Below, piece by piece: positions 34,835 through 48,600 of a DNA stretch of 64,000 bases (its first letter is position 1; each line of letters opens with the position of its first letter). Under the pieces are notes generated by a model, which was not told the origin of the DNA, ran no database searches, and saw only the letters and a program-made list of their open reading frames with translations. This stretch comes from Eumeta japonica (lineage: Eukaryota > Arthropoda > Insecta > Lepidoptera > Psychidae): NCBI GenBank assembly GCA_005406025.1, contig BGZK01001004.1, positions 124,001 to 188,000 on the forward strand, given 5' to 3'. The position numbers and the translations under genes were made by a program.

Positions 34835-36364
34835 CTCAATGACACAAATATAACGGTAAATTTTAAGGATGGCCTGTTTTGTCAACTGTTTTTCCGATTA
34901 ACCTGTTTTTTTGAAGCAAACCAAGTGGACAGATTTCTGTTTGTCTTTTTCTGCAAACTGCGAGTATAAGAAGGCAAAGTTTAAAGCTTTTATTACGTGC
35001 GATTTATCCTGGTGAGCTTTCTGCTGCCACAACATGCAATAAGAACCTTCATTTCAAACTTATTAATTTCAAATAAATTTAAGAAATTTGTAGTAGCCAT
35101 TTTAATTTCTATCAATTCGTTTTTTTACAGTCAAAGCTATTACCATCCCACTACAAGTTTTTCTTTTGTTAAAATTATTTTTTTTACTGAATACATGCAC
35201 TTTCAAACTGTCCTTTAGATGACTGATGCTAAATCTGCTTGATCCTGTATTTTGACAATCATTCTGTTAATTGTCTATCATTCATAACTGGTGGAAATGA
35301 CTCATGTCTGCATGATGTAATCATAACCATAGAATGATTGCCATTGATGACTTATGCAATCCGTTTATAAATTCAAGTCATTCAAAACAGATTTTATTCA
35401 AAGATTGAATAAAAGCAGTACATGTTCTGTGTAATTTAATAATTGGTCGTATTTTTTTCGCGAACAAAAAACGTTTATTTCATACATATATAAGAGGAGC
35501 TGAATTTCAAAAGGGTATCTTTTGATAATTTTCAAAATTTTTTTTAAGTATCTGGTAGAAAATCTTAAACTCTTGATATTCATCAAATTTTATGAATTAA
35601 AATTTTTTTCAGTATAAAAAAATAATTAAATTTATGTTCGGGATCAAAAGGAGATCTTTTTGTAAAATTATTAAGTAAATAATTCAGTATTTATCATTAT
35701 CATTAAATTATATAAAAATTATTAACATATTTTTTATTATTATAATGTTATATATCTTGATATTAATTTAAATTAATATTAATCTTTTTACAGTTAGTTT
35801 TTTCTAAAATAAAAATTCCTAAAGTTGAACTTCTACTTTCGCGCGCTTCAAAAGCGCCACTTACGGCTTTCTTCAATACTATTAAGTTTTCGTGCAGTCT
35901 CGGCTTTCCTGTCTACAAACTGCATAACCTATTTTCAACCACTTCAATTTGAATTTATAATCTTGATGTTTACTTCTTAGAACATTCTGCTTTTATGAAT
36001 GACTTTATTTATTTATATTGTGATATCATTGAATCTGAGAAATATTCACTAGAAACAAAAATAAATAAGGTAGTCAAATAATAATGGTGTAAAAGAAAAC
36101 CACAGGCTAGATCGCAATCAGCATTGACTAAGCATACTAAGTATTTATCTTTATTAAATGATATTTTTAATATAATTTATTTTGACTAATATTGATAATT
36201 AATTTTTGTTTTACTAATAGATACACTGACAAGAATTCGATATGACATGATTTTGAATCGCCATGTCATCATCCTACGAAAAGTAAATTTAAATGATCTA
36301 GTTTGACAATTGATGAAATTCTACATAATCAAACAATTCTGTATAATCAGAAAACTAAAATTGC

Positions 36365-36490
36365 TCAAAACAGGCGACCATCACGAAATTCGTCACAGAG
36401 ATTGACGAAACCGCACTTGAAATCTGCAAATCACTTATAAATAGACGTCTTGTATGGTGCTTCATCTTCAAAAGCAGTTCAAAGTCGAGC
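36365..36490 (-). pseudogene. Mariner transposase N-terminal fragment
   Basis: The minus-strand reading EAPYKTSIYK, stop, FADFKCGFVNLCDEFRDGRL matches the end of the mariner DNA-binding domain, where a WF-x-x-FK-x-G-x-x-x-L-x-DE-x-R-x-GRP pattern is typical. Only about 35 codons are recognisable and they contain a stop. It may be nested in the surrounding TIR element or be a part of it. Confidence 0.45.
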
Positions 36491-36907
36491 GAGACTTTAC
36501 TAAGCTGTCATAATTACACTAAAAGAAAATCGTAGAAAATCATAATACGAAAATTTTTAAAACGACACCACAATGCAAAAACAATTGACAGATGAAACAA
36601 ACTATATTCTTTAGCCAAAGAGTCCCATTTTAAAATGTACGAAGTACTTTTTAAATATTGGTTATGTAAATGGCCAGTTCCAGAAACTTATAGTGCGCCC
36701 CGTGTATGAGCCAGAGGATGATGAATCCGCGTATCAGTCAACATTTCCAGGGATGACCCGGAATCGCAAAAAATATTGATCAGGCATATCCTCCCTTTTT
36801 CACTATTCATATATCTCTACACAGCGCAAACATTTCCGTTAGAAAGACTTCAGGTTTTATGTTTTTAACCAGGCTTATGGGTCCAAACAAGCCAACCCAG
36901 ATCAACT

Positions 36908-37138
36908 ATGCAGCTACTTCAAATAAATCAAAGTCTAAACTGTTTAGTACCCATTTTTATTTTTATTAAAAAAAAACGTGTAGTAAGCACTTTCAAAAAA
37001 TTCTTTGAAGCAGTTTTGTCTATAAGTGCAAAAAGAATAACAACTATCAGTAAAACAATTTTTCTTGGAAAAGCTATTACTTTAAATCAAAAGGACACTT
37101 TTTTTATCACTTTGGATCAAATGGGTATTTTGTCATAA
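36908..37138 (+). pseudogene. Transposase-like protein fragment
   Basis: Within this 76-codon frame the segment VVSTFKKFFEAVLSISAKR followed by ITTISKTI resembles a conserved N-terminal module (FF-x-x-L-x-IS-x-KR) of transposase-like arthropod proteins I know only as uncharacterised. The rest of such a protein is absent. It lies inside the TIR element and points the same way as its right half. Confidence 0.35.
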
Positions 37139-37836
37139 TTTTGGATCAAAAGCAATTTTTCTAATTTGAAAAAATCTAATTAAAACATTGAATCACAGCT
37201 TCATCATTACAAGCACTATGCATATAAATAAAAAAAAAATATAGCTGCTTTTAAAGTTTTTTATTTATATTGAAAAAACAAAAAAATTAAAAGGTACCCT
37301 TTTGAAATTTAGCTCCTCATATAAATATATACATATTATAAAAAAAAATATTGTACGTAATGGTTCTTGAGATAAACTGTAGATGGCCGTTTTCTTTTTC
37401 AATAACCCTATTGAACACGATTGGACTGGATAGTTGAATAGTGTTATGATTAATCACTCATTTAATTGTAATCAGAAATGAAGAAATATTTTATTTCTAA
37501 CAAGAGATGCAATAGGTTTTAAGATTCTGCTAGCCTAACTTACCTTATAATTTCTATATGCGCCAGTGTCTGGAGTATTCTGGAGACTTTTGTTACGGAA
37601 GGGAAGCATATCTTCCAATATCGAAACAAACCTCTCAGTGAATCGCACTGAAGGTAAAAGGACAATTTCAAAAATTTGGCAGATATTCCAAATTTTTATG
37701 GTACTATGGAGAACCTGTCACATAGTACAGTTATGTTAACGAATTGAGTTTTTTTTGTTTGGAGTAAACCCACTATTAGAAGTCAACTGTGGGAAAAAAA
37801 AAAATAGATATTTACACTTTGCAATAACATATTTTC

Positions 37837-39404
37837 TTTATTTACAATTTCCATACTCACAGTCAAATTTAACAAGATATCTGCAGGACTCTCATGCCAG
37901 ACAATGAAAGTACAAAGAAAACACCACGGCCGGTGCGCCAGAGCGCGTCGTCATGTTAAGTAAATGTTTTGTTAATCATTTCGTGAGCTGAGCATTTCCA
38001 GTTTAACTTCACAATATAGCATCTACCAATTTATAAATTATTTACAGATTCGTTAGTCGTTCTAATGTAAACCAAATAATCTTCCAAAAATTTAAATCAT
38101 CAACTAATCTACCAAAAAAAATACCACTTTTCGTAACAGATACTTGAAATGAGCAAAGCTATTTTAAATACAGGAAGAACATATTTTTGTCATTAAATTC
38201 GTTTAAATTTAAATAAATGCATCGGTAGTGCTTAAACTAAATGAAAATTCAAAATAATTTCGTCACAAAAAAAAAAAATGAAACAATAGGTACTGTAAGA
38301 TTATTTTCTATCGCTAATAAGATTTTAGTTGTATTGCTGTATTTTCATACTGCCACTAGTCAAGTTTTTGAAGCTAATCATTGACTAAAAATAATATTGT
38401 AGCTAACCTATTGGAGTATGAAATAACAAGACCTAAAACTTCAAAAGGATTCGCTCGCCGGTCCGGCGCGGCGCCCCGACCCGGGTGCTTGTAGTGAAAC
38501 GATTATCATATTTTCCATATATTAATGTCTATAAAAGCGAAATGTGAATTGAATTTAATTATAAATAACAATAAGCATACATATGCTAGGTGCCGAGAGC
38601 GCGGTCTTTAAGGAATATCGGTTGGTACATAAAATCACATCTAAAAATACAAAATGAGTCATTCCTTGGCACACTATTCTGAATGGTATCTAATATTATG
38701 AAAGGAATTTATACTTCAAAGATGAATCGATCCCGGCTGAGGGTCGATGTTTTCATATTGTACCTTCACTGTCGCCTAACATCTTACAATTGTTCGAATG
38801 CCTATAAATAGTACTTTACGGTACAATAAAATACATACTGAACTATTTGTACAAATGTTATCAGATAACTTTTGTAAAAAAAATCACGTGACCACGCGTG
38901 CCATCTCCCGCGAAGGGGCGCGGGCTCTCCGACAACCCCAACAGCAGCCGCGACGAGTGGGGCGTGATGAGCCCCACTAAAAGCAACACTTTAAACGACG
39001 TGGTACAATTAGTTTAGTGGCTTAAACGACAACAAGAGCTGATCCGTCGATATATTAGTTTCGTTAACGTTAGTTTTACACCGTATTTACATTATAAGTA
39101 TAACCGCGCATATGCCGCGGTGTCAGCGGGACGTGTCACGCGGCCGCGTCGGCGCGTCGTCGTTGAGGTGAGCGCCCCGCCCAACCAGGATTTTTAACAT
39201 TGGAATTAGGGACTTAACCCTTTGAGACCTGCAGTTTATGTATATTTAGAACTATAGCGCATGCGTCGGATGACCGACTTATGCCATCTATTAAGCATCG
39301 ATAAGCATCGCGATCCGATATGTACACTATTGAAGCTTTGTAGTCGCGGTCGTTGCGTGACGTCCTTAGGCGGGCGAGAGCGGGCACGGGAATGCAGACG
39401 GCCA
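37837..39404 (-). other. Probable 3' UTR of Bruce
   Basis: The region lies directly downstream of the Bruce stop codon at 39405 on the minus strand. The farthest clear minus-strand AATAAA is at 37837-37842, which would give a 3' UTR of about 1.6 kb. It contains no convincing frame. Two GC-richer patches (38450-38490, 39110-39180) are visible. The true cleavage site could be nearer. Confidence 0.4.
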
Positions 39405-39674
39405 TCATTCGAGGACTTGCGCAACGATTTTCTCGAGATCGTGGTCTAAGTCCTCGAGGGAGGGCGGCGCGGGCGTGGGCGGGGGCACCGCAGACACGCC
39501 CGAAGGGAACACGGGCGGCGGCGGAGGTCGCGGTTTGTGCTGTGACGACGCAGCGCCGGAGGCGGGGCCGGCGAGTACGGTGGGCAGCGGAAGTTGGAAA
39601 GGTTCATCGAGGTCCTCGAGTCCCGGTGGAACGGGCAGTTTCACCAGTTCCTCTTGCATCTTTATGTAGTGTCG
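39405..39674 (-). other. Bruce: Bruce last coding exon
   Basis: Begins [18 protein letters not shown], equivalent to the family's conserved C-terminal helix, then a proline-rich tail ([26 protein letters not shown]) and ends at a stop codon at 39405-39407. The proline-rich tail is not part of the conserved core and probably varies between species. Confidence 0.85.
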
Positions 39675-42600
39675 CTATAAAAATAAAACACTTTATTATT
39701 ATGAAATAGTGACTACTAAATGTGGATGACCTTTTACACAACAAAATTTATTTGAATTCTAATTTTGTGTGCTAAATTCATGATTATCTTTTCATAAAAC
39801 CAATTTGTGTCACTTTCATGCAAATTTAACAACTACAAGCTTTTAAAATGATAAACTATTTTTACTGAATAATTTCTTACAAATTGTTTTTTTTTCCAAA
39901 CATTTGTAGACAAAAAATTAAGATTTAGTACTTATAGATTATTAAATTCCATACTCAAAGTAAAATCTAAATTCACTTTACAAAGGCACAGTAAAGTGAA
40001 ACATGTTTCACTTTACTGTTTTTATGTATTTGACAAATATTGTGGCGCGAAATCTAATACTTAGTTTCTTATTTGGTTTCTTATGATGATATTTTTACTT
40101 TTCCAATATTTATTTATTCAGTTAGCTAAAAAAAACACAAATAATACATATGCCTCTGATTGCATTGTTATAGAAAGAATTGTATCCTTCTTTGTGTAAT
40201 ATCTACATCTCTAGAGAAAATTTTAACTAACATTGCGATATTACTACAACCACGACCACTTCATTTAAACTCAGTATATTAAACCGTTTTACAGCAAGAC
40301 AATTTCCTCAAAATAATTAATATAATATAAATTTTTGAAATTTATCAAATACTGATTTTATAAAATACTTATAATATAATTATATTTATACACAAATTTT
40401 AATTTTATGAAGTATCAGTTAACACCAAGTACAGCAGCCCAGTAGCATACCTTGAGCGCTATGAGGTTGAGTTGAACGGCACGCTGGGTACGTTCGTCGC
40501 CGCTCTGCGCTTCCAGCTCGCTGATCCAGTTGCTGATTGTCTGCATTATCTCGTTACGTTTCATCCAGAAGTGCGCTTGGATAACCTGCACCAATACAAT
40601 TAGAAGCAGTGTTAAGTGAAGGCGGCTCTGTAGAAGTACGAACAGGAGCAGTTACACTCCGTCATGAAGTCAACTTAGCGGTCATATACCATGATTATTG
40701 CGACAAAGGACTTCTGTGATAGTCGTTTATCACTGTAATAAAATTATAAACCATCGTCGACGATTGCTCATAAAAAAGAGACAAACTGTCAAAAAATAAA
40801 AATAATCACCTAAAATTATGTCACAGGATAAATAAATCCGTGTATACATTATAGTGTTATATAAGATGTGCGATAAAGACAGCATGTGCGTTTAGTTTGC
40901 AATAACCTCCATAATGAAACAGAGTTGCAGTTTCTATACATGATGATTATTCAACCACCATAACGTGCATCTTTACATTTTTACACCATGAAAGAGAAAA
41001 TATGTCTACAAACAAATTTTTAGTGCACCCATTTGCTCGAAAGGATAAATCGCATGATAAACAACAAGATTTTACACTACACTAGTCGCATGCGCTCCGC
41101 AGAGACGATATACGATTTTGTGGTCGCTGTTAGGTGTTTGCGCTATGCAACTATCGTACGCATCGTCGAGATTCAAAAATTTTAAAGAAACATTATCGAG
41201 TATTACTTTAGTTAGTTCAACGTCATGATATTTAAAGTTTTTTTTTTTTTTACAAAAAGCTAACTTTAATGAGCAATTTTTAAAAGTTTCTTCAGTAAAA
41301 TCACTTAAAGAATCGTCCGAGCCACACAAAAAACACTTTTTAGCCATTTTTTATCACAACAATATACAGAATACGGAATAACACATGTTGCAACTCCAAA
41401 ATAACGTTTACTGTTTACTATATTGAGGGTAGAGGCGCTTCTACCCTCCATAGTTTACATACCGAGCATGCGCACTTTCTTATATTCGAGGTCCCATCAC
41501 GTGCGACTGTAATGTTGGGTCCTTTATTATTACACGCTACACTCAACTCGGATCTCTCTGTCACACATTTCCACTCATGTTAAAATTTAAAACTTTAAAA
41601 ATCGCAAAACCCTATTGGGACTTGGGATTTTTGCAGACAACCCTATATCAACATGTTCGCAATAAAACAGCGCTTACATTGATGTAATTTTTTTTATATT
41701 ATCCAATCAAGTGAAGGTAACTGGCATCGACATGCCTGTTTATACCTGACAACAGAGTAGTTTGTCCAATGTCCAAAGAATAATAGGCATCCCAACGGTT
41801 GCAAATTCTATACGTTTTATACTTTAAGTATGGATAATTTTTTTTTATTATCTTGATCTTGCAACATTTAATTAAAAATTATTTACAAAATATAATTAAA
41901 ATTAGTCTGTCCAGGTTTTTTTTAGCAAACCCATTTTTAATATATTTTCTAATCTATGAAATTAGTTATAAAATATGTTTCATTCTATTATCAGCTCGGT
42001 GAAGGTTGATTTAAGTTCAGATCTTCTACTATTAAATTGATATGAACTGGAATTGAATTGGATTGAAATGAAATTCAGCATTAATAGCTTGTCATTGACA
42101 AACAAACAAGAAAATTGAAATAGGTTTTTTCCCCAGCTTTATGAGCACGGACAATGATTGGAGATCTGATCATTTCACAATTTCACTTTAATCAGATGTT
42201 TAAAATATTTGTTTACGAAAATCACCTCTTATAGCAATAATGACAAGTATTTTCCCGCAGCTTCACCTTCATTGATGTAGAATTTGATGTCTTTATATTT
42301 TAGTCAATAGATATTACTAACTATAATATTCAAAGATATGAGCATTGGCACAAGGACGAATATTGCAATCATTGTAAAAACCAGGACCGGAATAGGGGTT
42401 AAAATAAGAATTGAGAGTGAAATGGAGAAGTGAGATTAGGACAATAATAATGGTATTTTATATTTATGCGGGCAAATGCTAGTAGATAAAAATCAAGAAA
42501 AAGAGGTTATGCACTTTATTTAAACCAAAACTGTGGCGTAATTAATGGAAAAATATGAATAATCATTTGAAAAAACGATTCCAAATTGAAGGCGAGTCTA

Positions 42601-45600
42601 TTAACCATCAAATCACCACCACAAACTATTGATGATTTATAAAATTTTACGACTATTTGCCATAGTAAGTGGAACGCTGATAAGCGCAATGTACCTCCTT
42701 GAAGCAGGCGGAGGGGTTGCGCAGGTGGTCGAGCATGGCCCAGCGCACACAGGCCTGGTAGATGTTCGAGTTGTACTCGAGCGAGGCGTTGTTGCCGACG
42801 CGCGTGCCGCGGCTGCGCTCGTAGCCGGGCTCGTTGAAGTACGGCTCCGGCACCAGGATCAACGACTGGATAGACACCAACACCTATCGCCGCAGATATG
42901 AATTTATTTACAAATGCAACGCGATAAATATGGATGTAATGTAATGTAAAACCATATTAATATATTATTATCCAGTGCTGTCAAATAAACCACTTCTATA
43001 CCTATATTTACAAATCATGACAAATAGTAGATGCATAAATATCTCACAGTGAATGTATGAAACATTTCAATAGAAAAAAAAAATCAACTACTGATAATAC
43101 ATCCTTATAGGTCCACATTTTAATAGGAAAATTATCATTAGTATCAATTTACTATTAAAAACACATAAAAAAATAATTTGAATCTATAAATTTGAGTCAT
43201 GCCTTATTGGTAGCCCTTTGAAATTTATCATAAAGGTCTCAGTTTATAAATACAAACAGGTACCTGCAGGAAGCTGGAAGTGTGGGCGTTCCATTTCTCC
43301 TCCGGACGGCCGTGCCAAGTGTTGAGCACGGAGAGGCACACCTTGCCGTCGTTGTAGAGGTTGGGGTTGAAGCGGACGGAGTGTCGACCCGTCGTCTCTA
43401 GATTGATGAGCATAGGCGTGGCGGGGTATTCAGCTGGGAAGTATACGTCCAGAACGAAGCAGCCGTTGGCGTAGGGCGTGTCCGAGGGGCCCGTGATCAG
43501 CACCTTCATTACGTCGAGCCGGTCGGTGTCGGTGCGCACGAACACTGAACTCGAGTACGATAGCGGCAGGCTGGTGCTGAGCGTGGCAGCCTCTTGCGCT
43601 AATCGCTTCATTCGCGCGGGGTGCGCGCGCTCGCCCGAGCCAGCCGCGCGAACCGCCGACTCGAAATGGTATGGCACCGTGAACCGAAAACCGTTCTCGC
43701 CGCATTCTTCCATCATTTCGAATGTCTCTGCATATAGATCGATATAAACCAATAAAAACAATGCCTTCATTTTCTATTGCAATTAGTTGTAATTATTCAA
43801 ATACAATAACACCGAAACGCACCCACCAAAAAAAAATAAGTAACTAGTAAACGTAAGCCGGACGATAACGCATGGACAATCGTAAAATAATTTATGTTTA
43901 CGAGTTGTTTTGTTTTTAGTAAATGTAATTTTTTTTTAAAACTCAATAATTAAAACTTGAAATAATGATACAGATTTAATGACATTTTCAATTTTCACGA
44001 TAGAAAAATGTCGATGACAATACCCAAGAACTTTAAACAAAACCGCAACTCGGGCCCAGGCGAAAGTTGTGAACGCTCTGCCTACGGTTGGCGAGATTCG
44101 AGACATCGAACCGATCGAACATTGTGACGTGTTATTAAGCGCAGTAAATGTTACGTAATAGGACTTATATGCAAAAACAGACTATAGCTACATAAATATA
44201 GTTTACAAGTTTCTTATTTGTATTGCATAATTTTTGTTGTATATTGTATTTTTATTGCCTGTGATCACTTTAACTGTGTTTATTTAACTTTAGATAATTT
44301 TAGAATTCCTAGCAGGTGTGAGGCAAGTCAAAAAGTCACTTTTCTGCATTCCATGTTTTTCTTTTAACAGATTTTAATCCGAACACCTGTTAAAGTGAAA
44401 CGCAAATATATTTTAAAAGTGACTTTTGGTTAAATGTCAGTTTAAAAGGAGATGGTAGAATAGGCTAATATTTTAAATATGATTTCCTGTATATTTATTT
44501 CTCAATAAAAATATGGTTTCTTATGGTTTCTCTTCCTGAGAAAAGGTAACTCTATATAGAGCCTCATTTTACTGGGATTCATTCCAAACATGACCATTTA
44601 AAAAGGTGCTTGGGTTGGTTATAACAATATTATATATAATAGTACCATAAAACAGGTTTTTCATTACGCATATCCTATAGTATGGCGAGTTATCTTAGAA
44701 AACTAAACATAGGGTTAGTTCTATTTCTATATTATATTTCTATTCTATAATAGAATAGAAATAGTATAATAATAATATAATAGAATAATATAATAGAATA
44801 GAAATAGTATTAAGAATGACAATTTACAGCCCGGCGGAGGCTCGACGACACAAGTTTCCAGACACAGTTCACTGTGATTTAACCGGACCCTATGGGAATG
44901 GGCCTTGGCAAGAGATAAATTTAGAAAATAAGGGCACTGTGATTTGATCACAAGTAAAAAGCCTATTCCGGCGAAGAGGAGTTTTAACACTTAGTTACAA
45001 ATACTATATATTTTAAATCAGCACAATTGAGTGAACATTTAGAGTGGTGAATGAACAATCCACCACCTTCCATGGCCTCACCAAATAGTGAAAGATTAAT
45101 TTAAATAAATTAGACTAAATCTTAATATACCGAATTGGAGGCGGCGCATGAACTCGATGTAACGCGCCTCGCGCGTGGCTCCGCCCAGCGGCCGCGGCAC
45201 CGGACACGTGAGCGCCTCGTCGTCCACCTCCGAGCGGCACATCAGCGCCGATGTCGCCTGTTGTACACGTATTTAGCTCAATCACTCATTCTGGTTACAT
45301 TTTTACTAATTAATTAATTAAGGAATAGCTCAAATCCATTCCATATTTCTAATGAAAACTTACATATTTACTCAAAACAATTAAATCTAAATAATAAGAA
45401 AAAAGACTATAGATAAAAATGTATAAGTCTTTTGAACATTTTTATGTATAGTTATATCAGGTTTAATATATATATATATTAAACGTGATATAGTTGGAAA
45501 ACTAATCAACAAATTAATACCCAAACTAAAATAACAACCTGTATGTCAGCGATGAGCAGGGCAAGGCCCTCGTCCTCTTCAGACAGTTCAGAGTTGCTTG

Positions 45601-48600
45601 TTGTACTAAATCTTTGGCTGTATGTCATCTTTCCGAATATATTCTTCTTGCTCATTCTTGAAAAGATTTAGGTTGGTTTAATTCAAGTCGATGTGAAATT
45701 ATAATAGTACATCTCACTAGTATACAAATATTTATGAAAGCTATTAAGAATAACATACGATAGCAAAATTAATACTGACTTGAGTTTGGTAGCATAGGAG
45801 TTTGTGGTACGACTCATCTGACGTAGTAAGCGCGGTAGAGTGCGCAGTGCCGGTGCCAATCGCCGAGATCGCAGCGCGTGTAGTGCGCGCGCGCAACGCA
45901 GTACACACACATACAAGGGGATATGTCGCGACATGTCCAGCACTGTTTGTAGATTGTATATAATTAGAAAAAAGTATATAAGTTGATGTTTACTTTTAAA
46001 AAAAAACATTAAGAGCGAATATATAACATTTTCATTACAGAACATATTTTTTTGTTATTATAATTTCTGTAATGTTCTACAAATTCTTCATTGTATGATG
46101 TAATGTACTACTGTTCTATTAGAGTATGTACCATCAAACACAATTTATTTAAATAAAACAAATATTTGAACACTTAGGAAATAGAACAGTAAAATGAGTT
46201 TTGACTAAATATATCTTTTCTACACAGTTTCATCAAATACTATAATAAATACCCGAGTCATTTCTCAAATAGGAAGATATCGCAGGCACAAGACTGCTGT
46301 TTGCAACCATCTCCACAAATTCTGGAGGTAGGTCATGGCTGTCTGGTTCGGTCTCCATCCCATGTTCTGCTTCTTCATTTTCCTCTTGACTACTCTCTTC
46401 CGGAGGCCACTTTTCTCCAGGATTCATATATGTTGCCAATACCTTTATAGTAAACAGTAAAATATAATCAATGTAATTATATACGATATAATCATTATAA
46501 ATATCTAAAAATAATAATGTTTCTAATTTGAACTTGACGTCGATGATGACTAGATATTGTCATATACCATAATTTAGTATTGAATGATTTGTTAATATTT
46601 TCATGATTATGTCTAAAATGAGGTTGAGTTAGTCTAGAATCGACAGTAAATATGCGACCATTTATATAATGCAGTACCATCAGAATATCAACATCAAGAT
46701 CTTATTATTATTGAAAATGGGTTGTGCATCGTACTGTAATGACACACACTGACCTGTAGTAACACGGTGACGTGTTCTTCTTCAGTCTTCTGCCGTACTA
46801 ATGCTTGTTCTACATTCCACGATTGTTGAGTTGAGCCTGTTCCGAATCCTGTGCCTTTGGCCCAGTACAACTGACTTTTATCCTCCGACTTAGAACTACC
46901 ATTTGAAGCTTGGCTATTCTATTGGAAAAAATTGAGACAATAATTAGTATATACTATGTCTTTATAGAAAGTGATCGGTTAATAGAATGCACATGCATTA
47001 GTGAAAATAACACAATTAATTCTAATATCAAAATAAAAGGTCTTCATATATCTTTATCCTACTCATATATAGCTTTTCAAAAGGATAAGCAGAATTTCAA
47101 ATTATTTGTCTCTCTAGACTTATGAATCATTTTAATCGAGTAGTAACCTCTGCAGAGTTGGGCTTATGGTGTGTGAAAATGGCGAGGCATCCGAGCAGCA
47201 GGCGCACGAGCCCAACGCCGAGCAGTAGATTGCGGAGCGCACGACCTTCGTCAGTGCCACGCGGGGCCGTTTCCAACAAGCGAGCCACAACCCGGAACGG
47301 CAACGTGCCCAAAGACCAGCCGCCCGAACCGTTACCGCTCACCACTATGCTACCTGTTTGATATAATTGTTAAATCAGCTACAATTTATCAATGAGCGAT
47401 TTCATTAATTATAAGAATTAGTGTTAATCCAATTTATTGTAGAGGAACATGACTATGAAATCAGTAACAAAATTGGCTTAATACTATACCACATTATGTA
47501 AACACATATGATGTGGATAAATTTAATATTAAGATAAAACATATACAAGATATATCTTTGAATCCAATAAGTAAACATTTTGTTTTTATGCCAATAAATA
47601 TCTTATGTAAAGAGTTTGTTGAATGAATGATTAGTGACTCACGTCCTTCCTCGTCGCAGGTGACGCCGAGCAGTAGCCGCAGCAGGTGGACAGCGCGTGC
47701 GCCTTCGTCCAACAGAGCCTCGGCGTAACCCGGCAATTTGAGCAGCAGACCCAGCGCAAGCAGTGTATGGGGTGGCACGCCACTGCAAGCCCCTCCGTTG
47801 TCTTCGCCGTTCGGTACTCCTAATTCTACTACTTCCTGTTTGAATATTTTAACTTCTATTATAAAATATCAGAAATTAATTATAATATTCCATAATAAAA
47901 ATCATATTCTATTTTTCTTTTGCTATACTGGATATAAATATCTGAAGCAATTTTTTGTCATTTAATTGTAAACAGAAAAACTGGTTAGGGTGCAGTAAGA
48001 CATTATAAATAATATACCGCATAATATATACTATGAAATAAATACCAAAATCATGTGGAATTAAATGCCAATACCTCAAATTGTTCATCGAGTTTCACCC
48101 AATCGAGGTCATGGTGGTGCGTATTGTGGTACGGCGGAGGGTGAGGCGCGGGGGTGTGTGGCCGTGGTAGGCGCGCTGCTACTAAGGCCAGCCCGCCACA
48201 TGCTCCAAATTCACGCAACACGCCGCCGCTCGCGCCCGAATCTGCGCCCGCGCCGCCACTGCCTTCCCATGTAAGTCCGCCCACTTCTGCACATGCACAA
48301 GATTAATAGTGCATGATCTAGTATGACTTTCAGCCACAATTTCCTAAGGAATATTTAAGCAGTAGAGTGAATGTAATAAAATAATATTATTTATTCAATT
48401 CAGTTATTGCTGTATCATTACCGAGGAAAATGTTCAGCCCAGTGACATTAATTTTCCGAATTTAAATTCGGAAGATGTTACTGAGGCATTCAAGTAATTA
48501 AAAAAGAAATCTACCTTACACAAATTAAAATCATTATTAAGCAAATGCTTTTTAAAAAAGAGTATTATAGAATATATGAATATTTAGAGGACCAATATTC

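Larger units (their letters stand above)
35494..37318. mobile_element. 1.8-kb TIR DNA transposon with decayed interior
   Basis: A 30-bp sequence at 35494-35523 (starting gaggagctgaatttcaaaag) matches the reverse complement of 37289-37318 at 28 of 30 positions, giving clear inverted repeats 1.8 kb apart. The subterminal regions repeat a gatcaaaag motif several times (35643, 37087-37160). The plus-strand frame 36908-37138 reads KKFFEAVLSISAKRITTI, which resembles the N-terminal part of a transposase-like protein family abundant in arthropods. Family and exact outer ends are not settled; the flanks are TA-rich. Confidence 0.6.
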
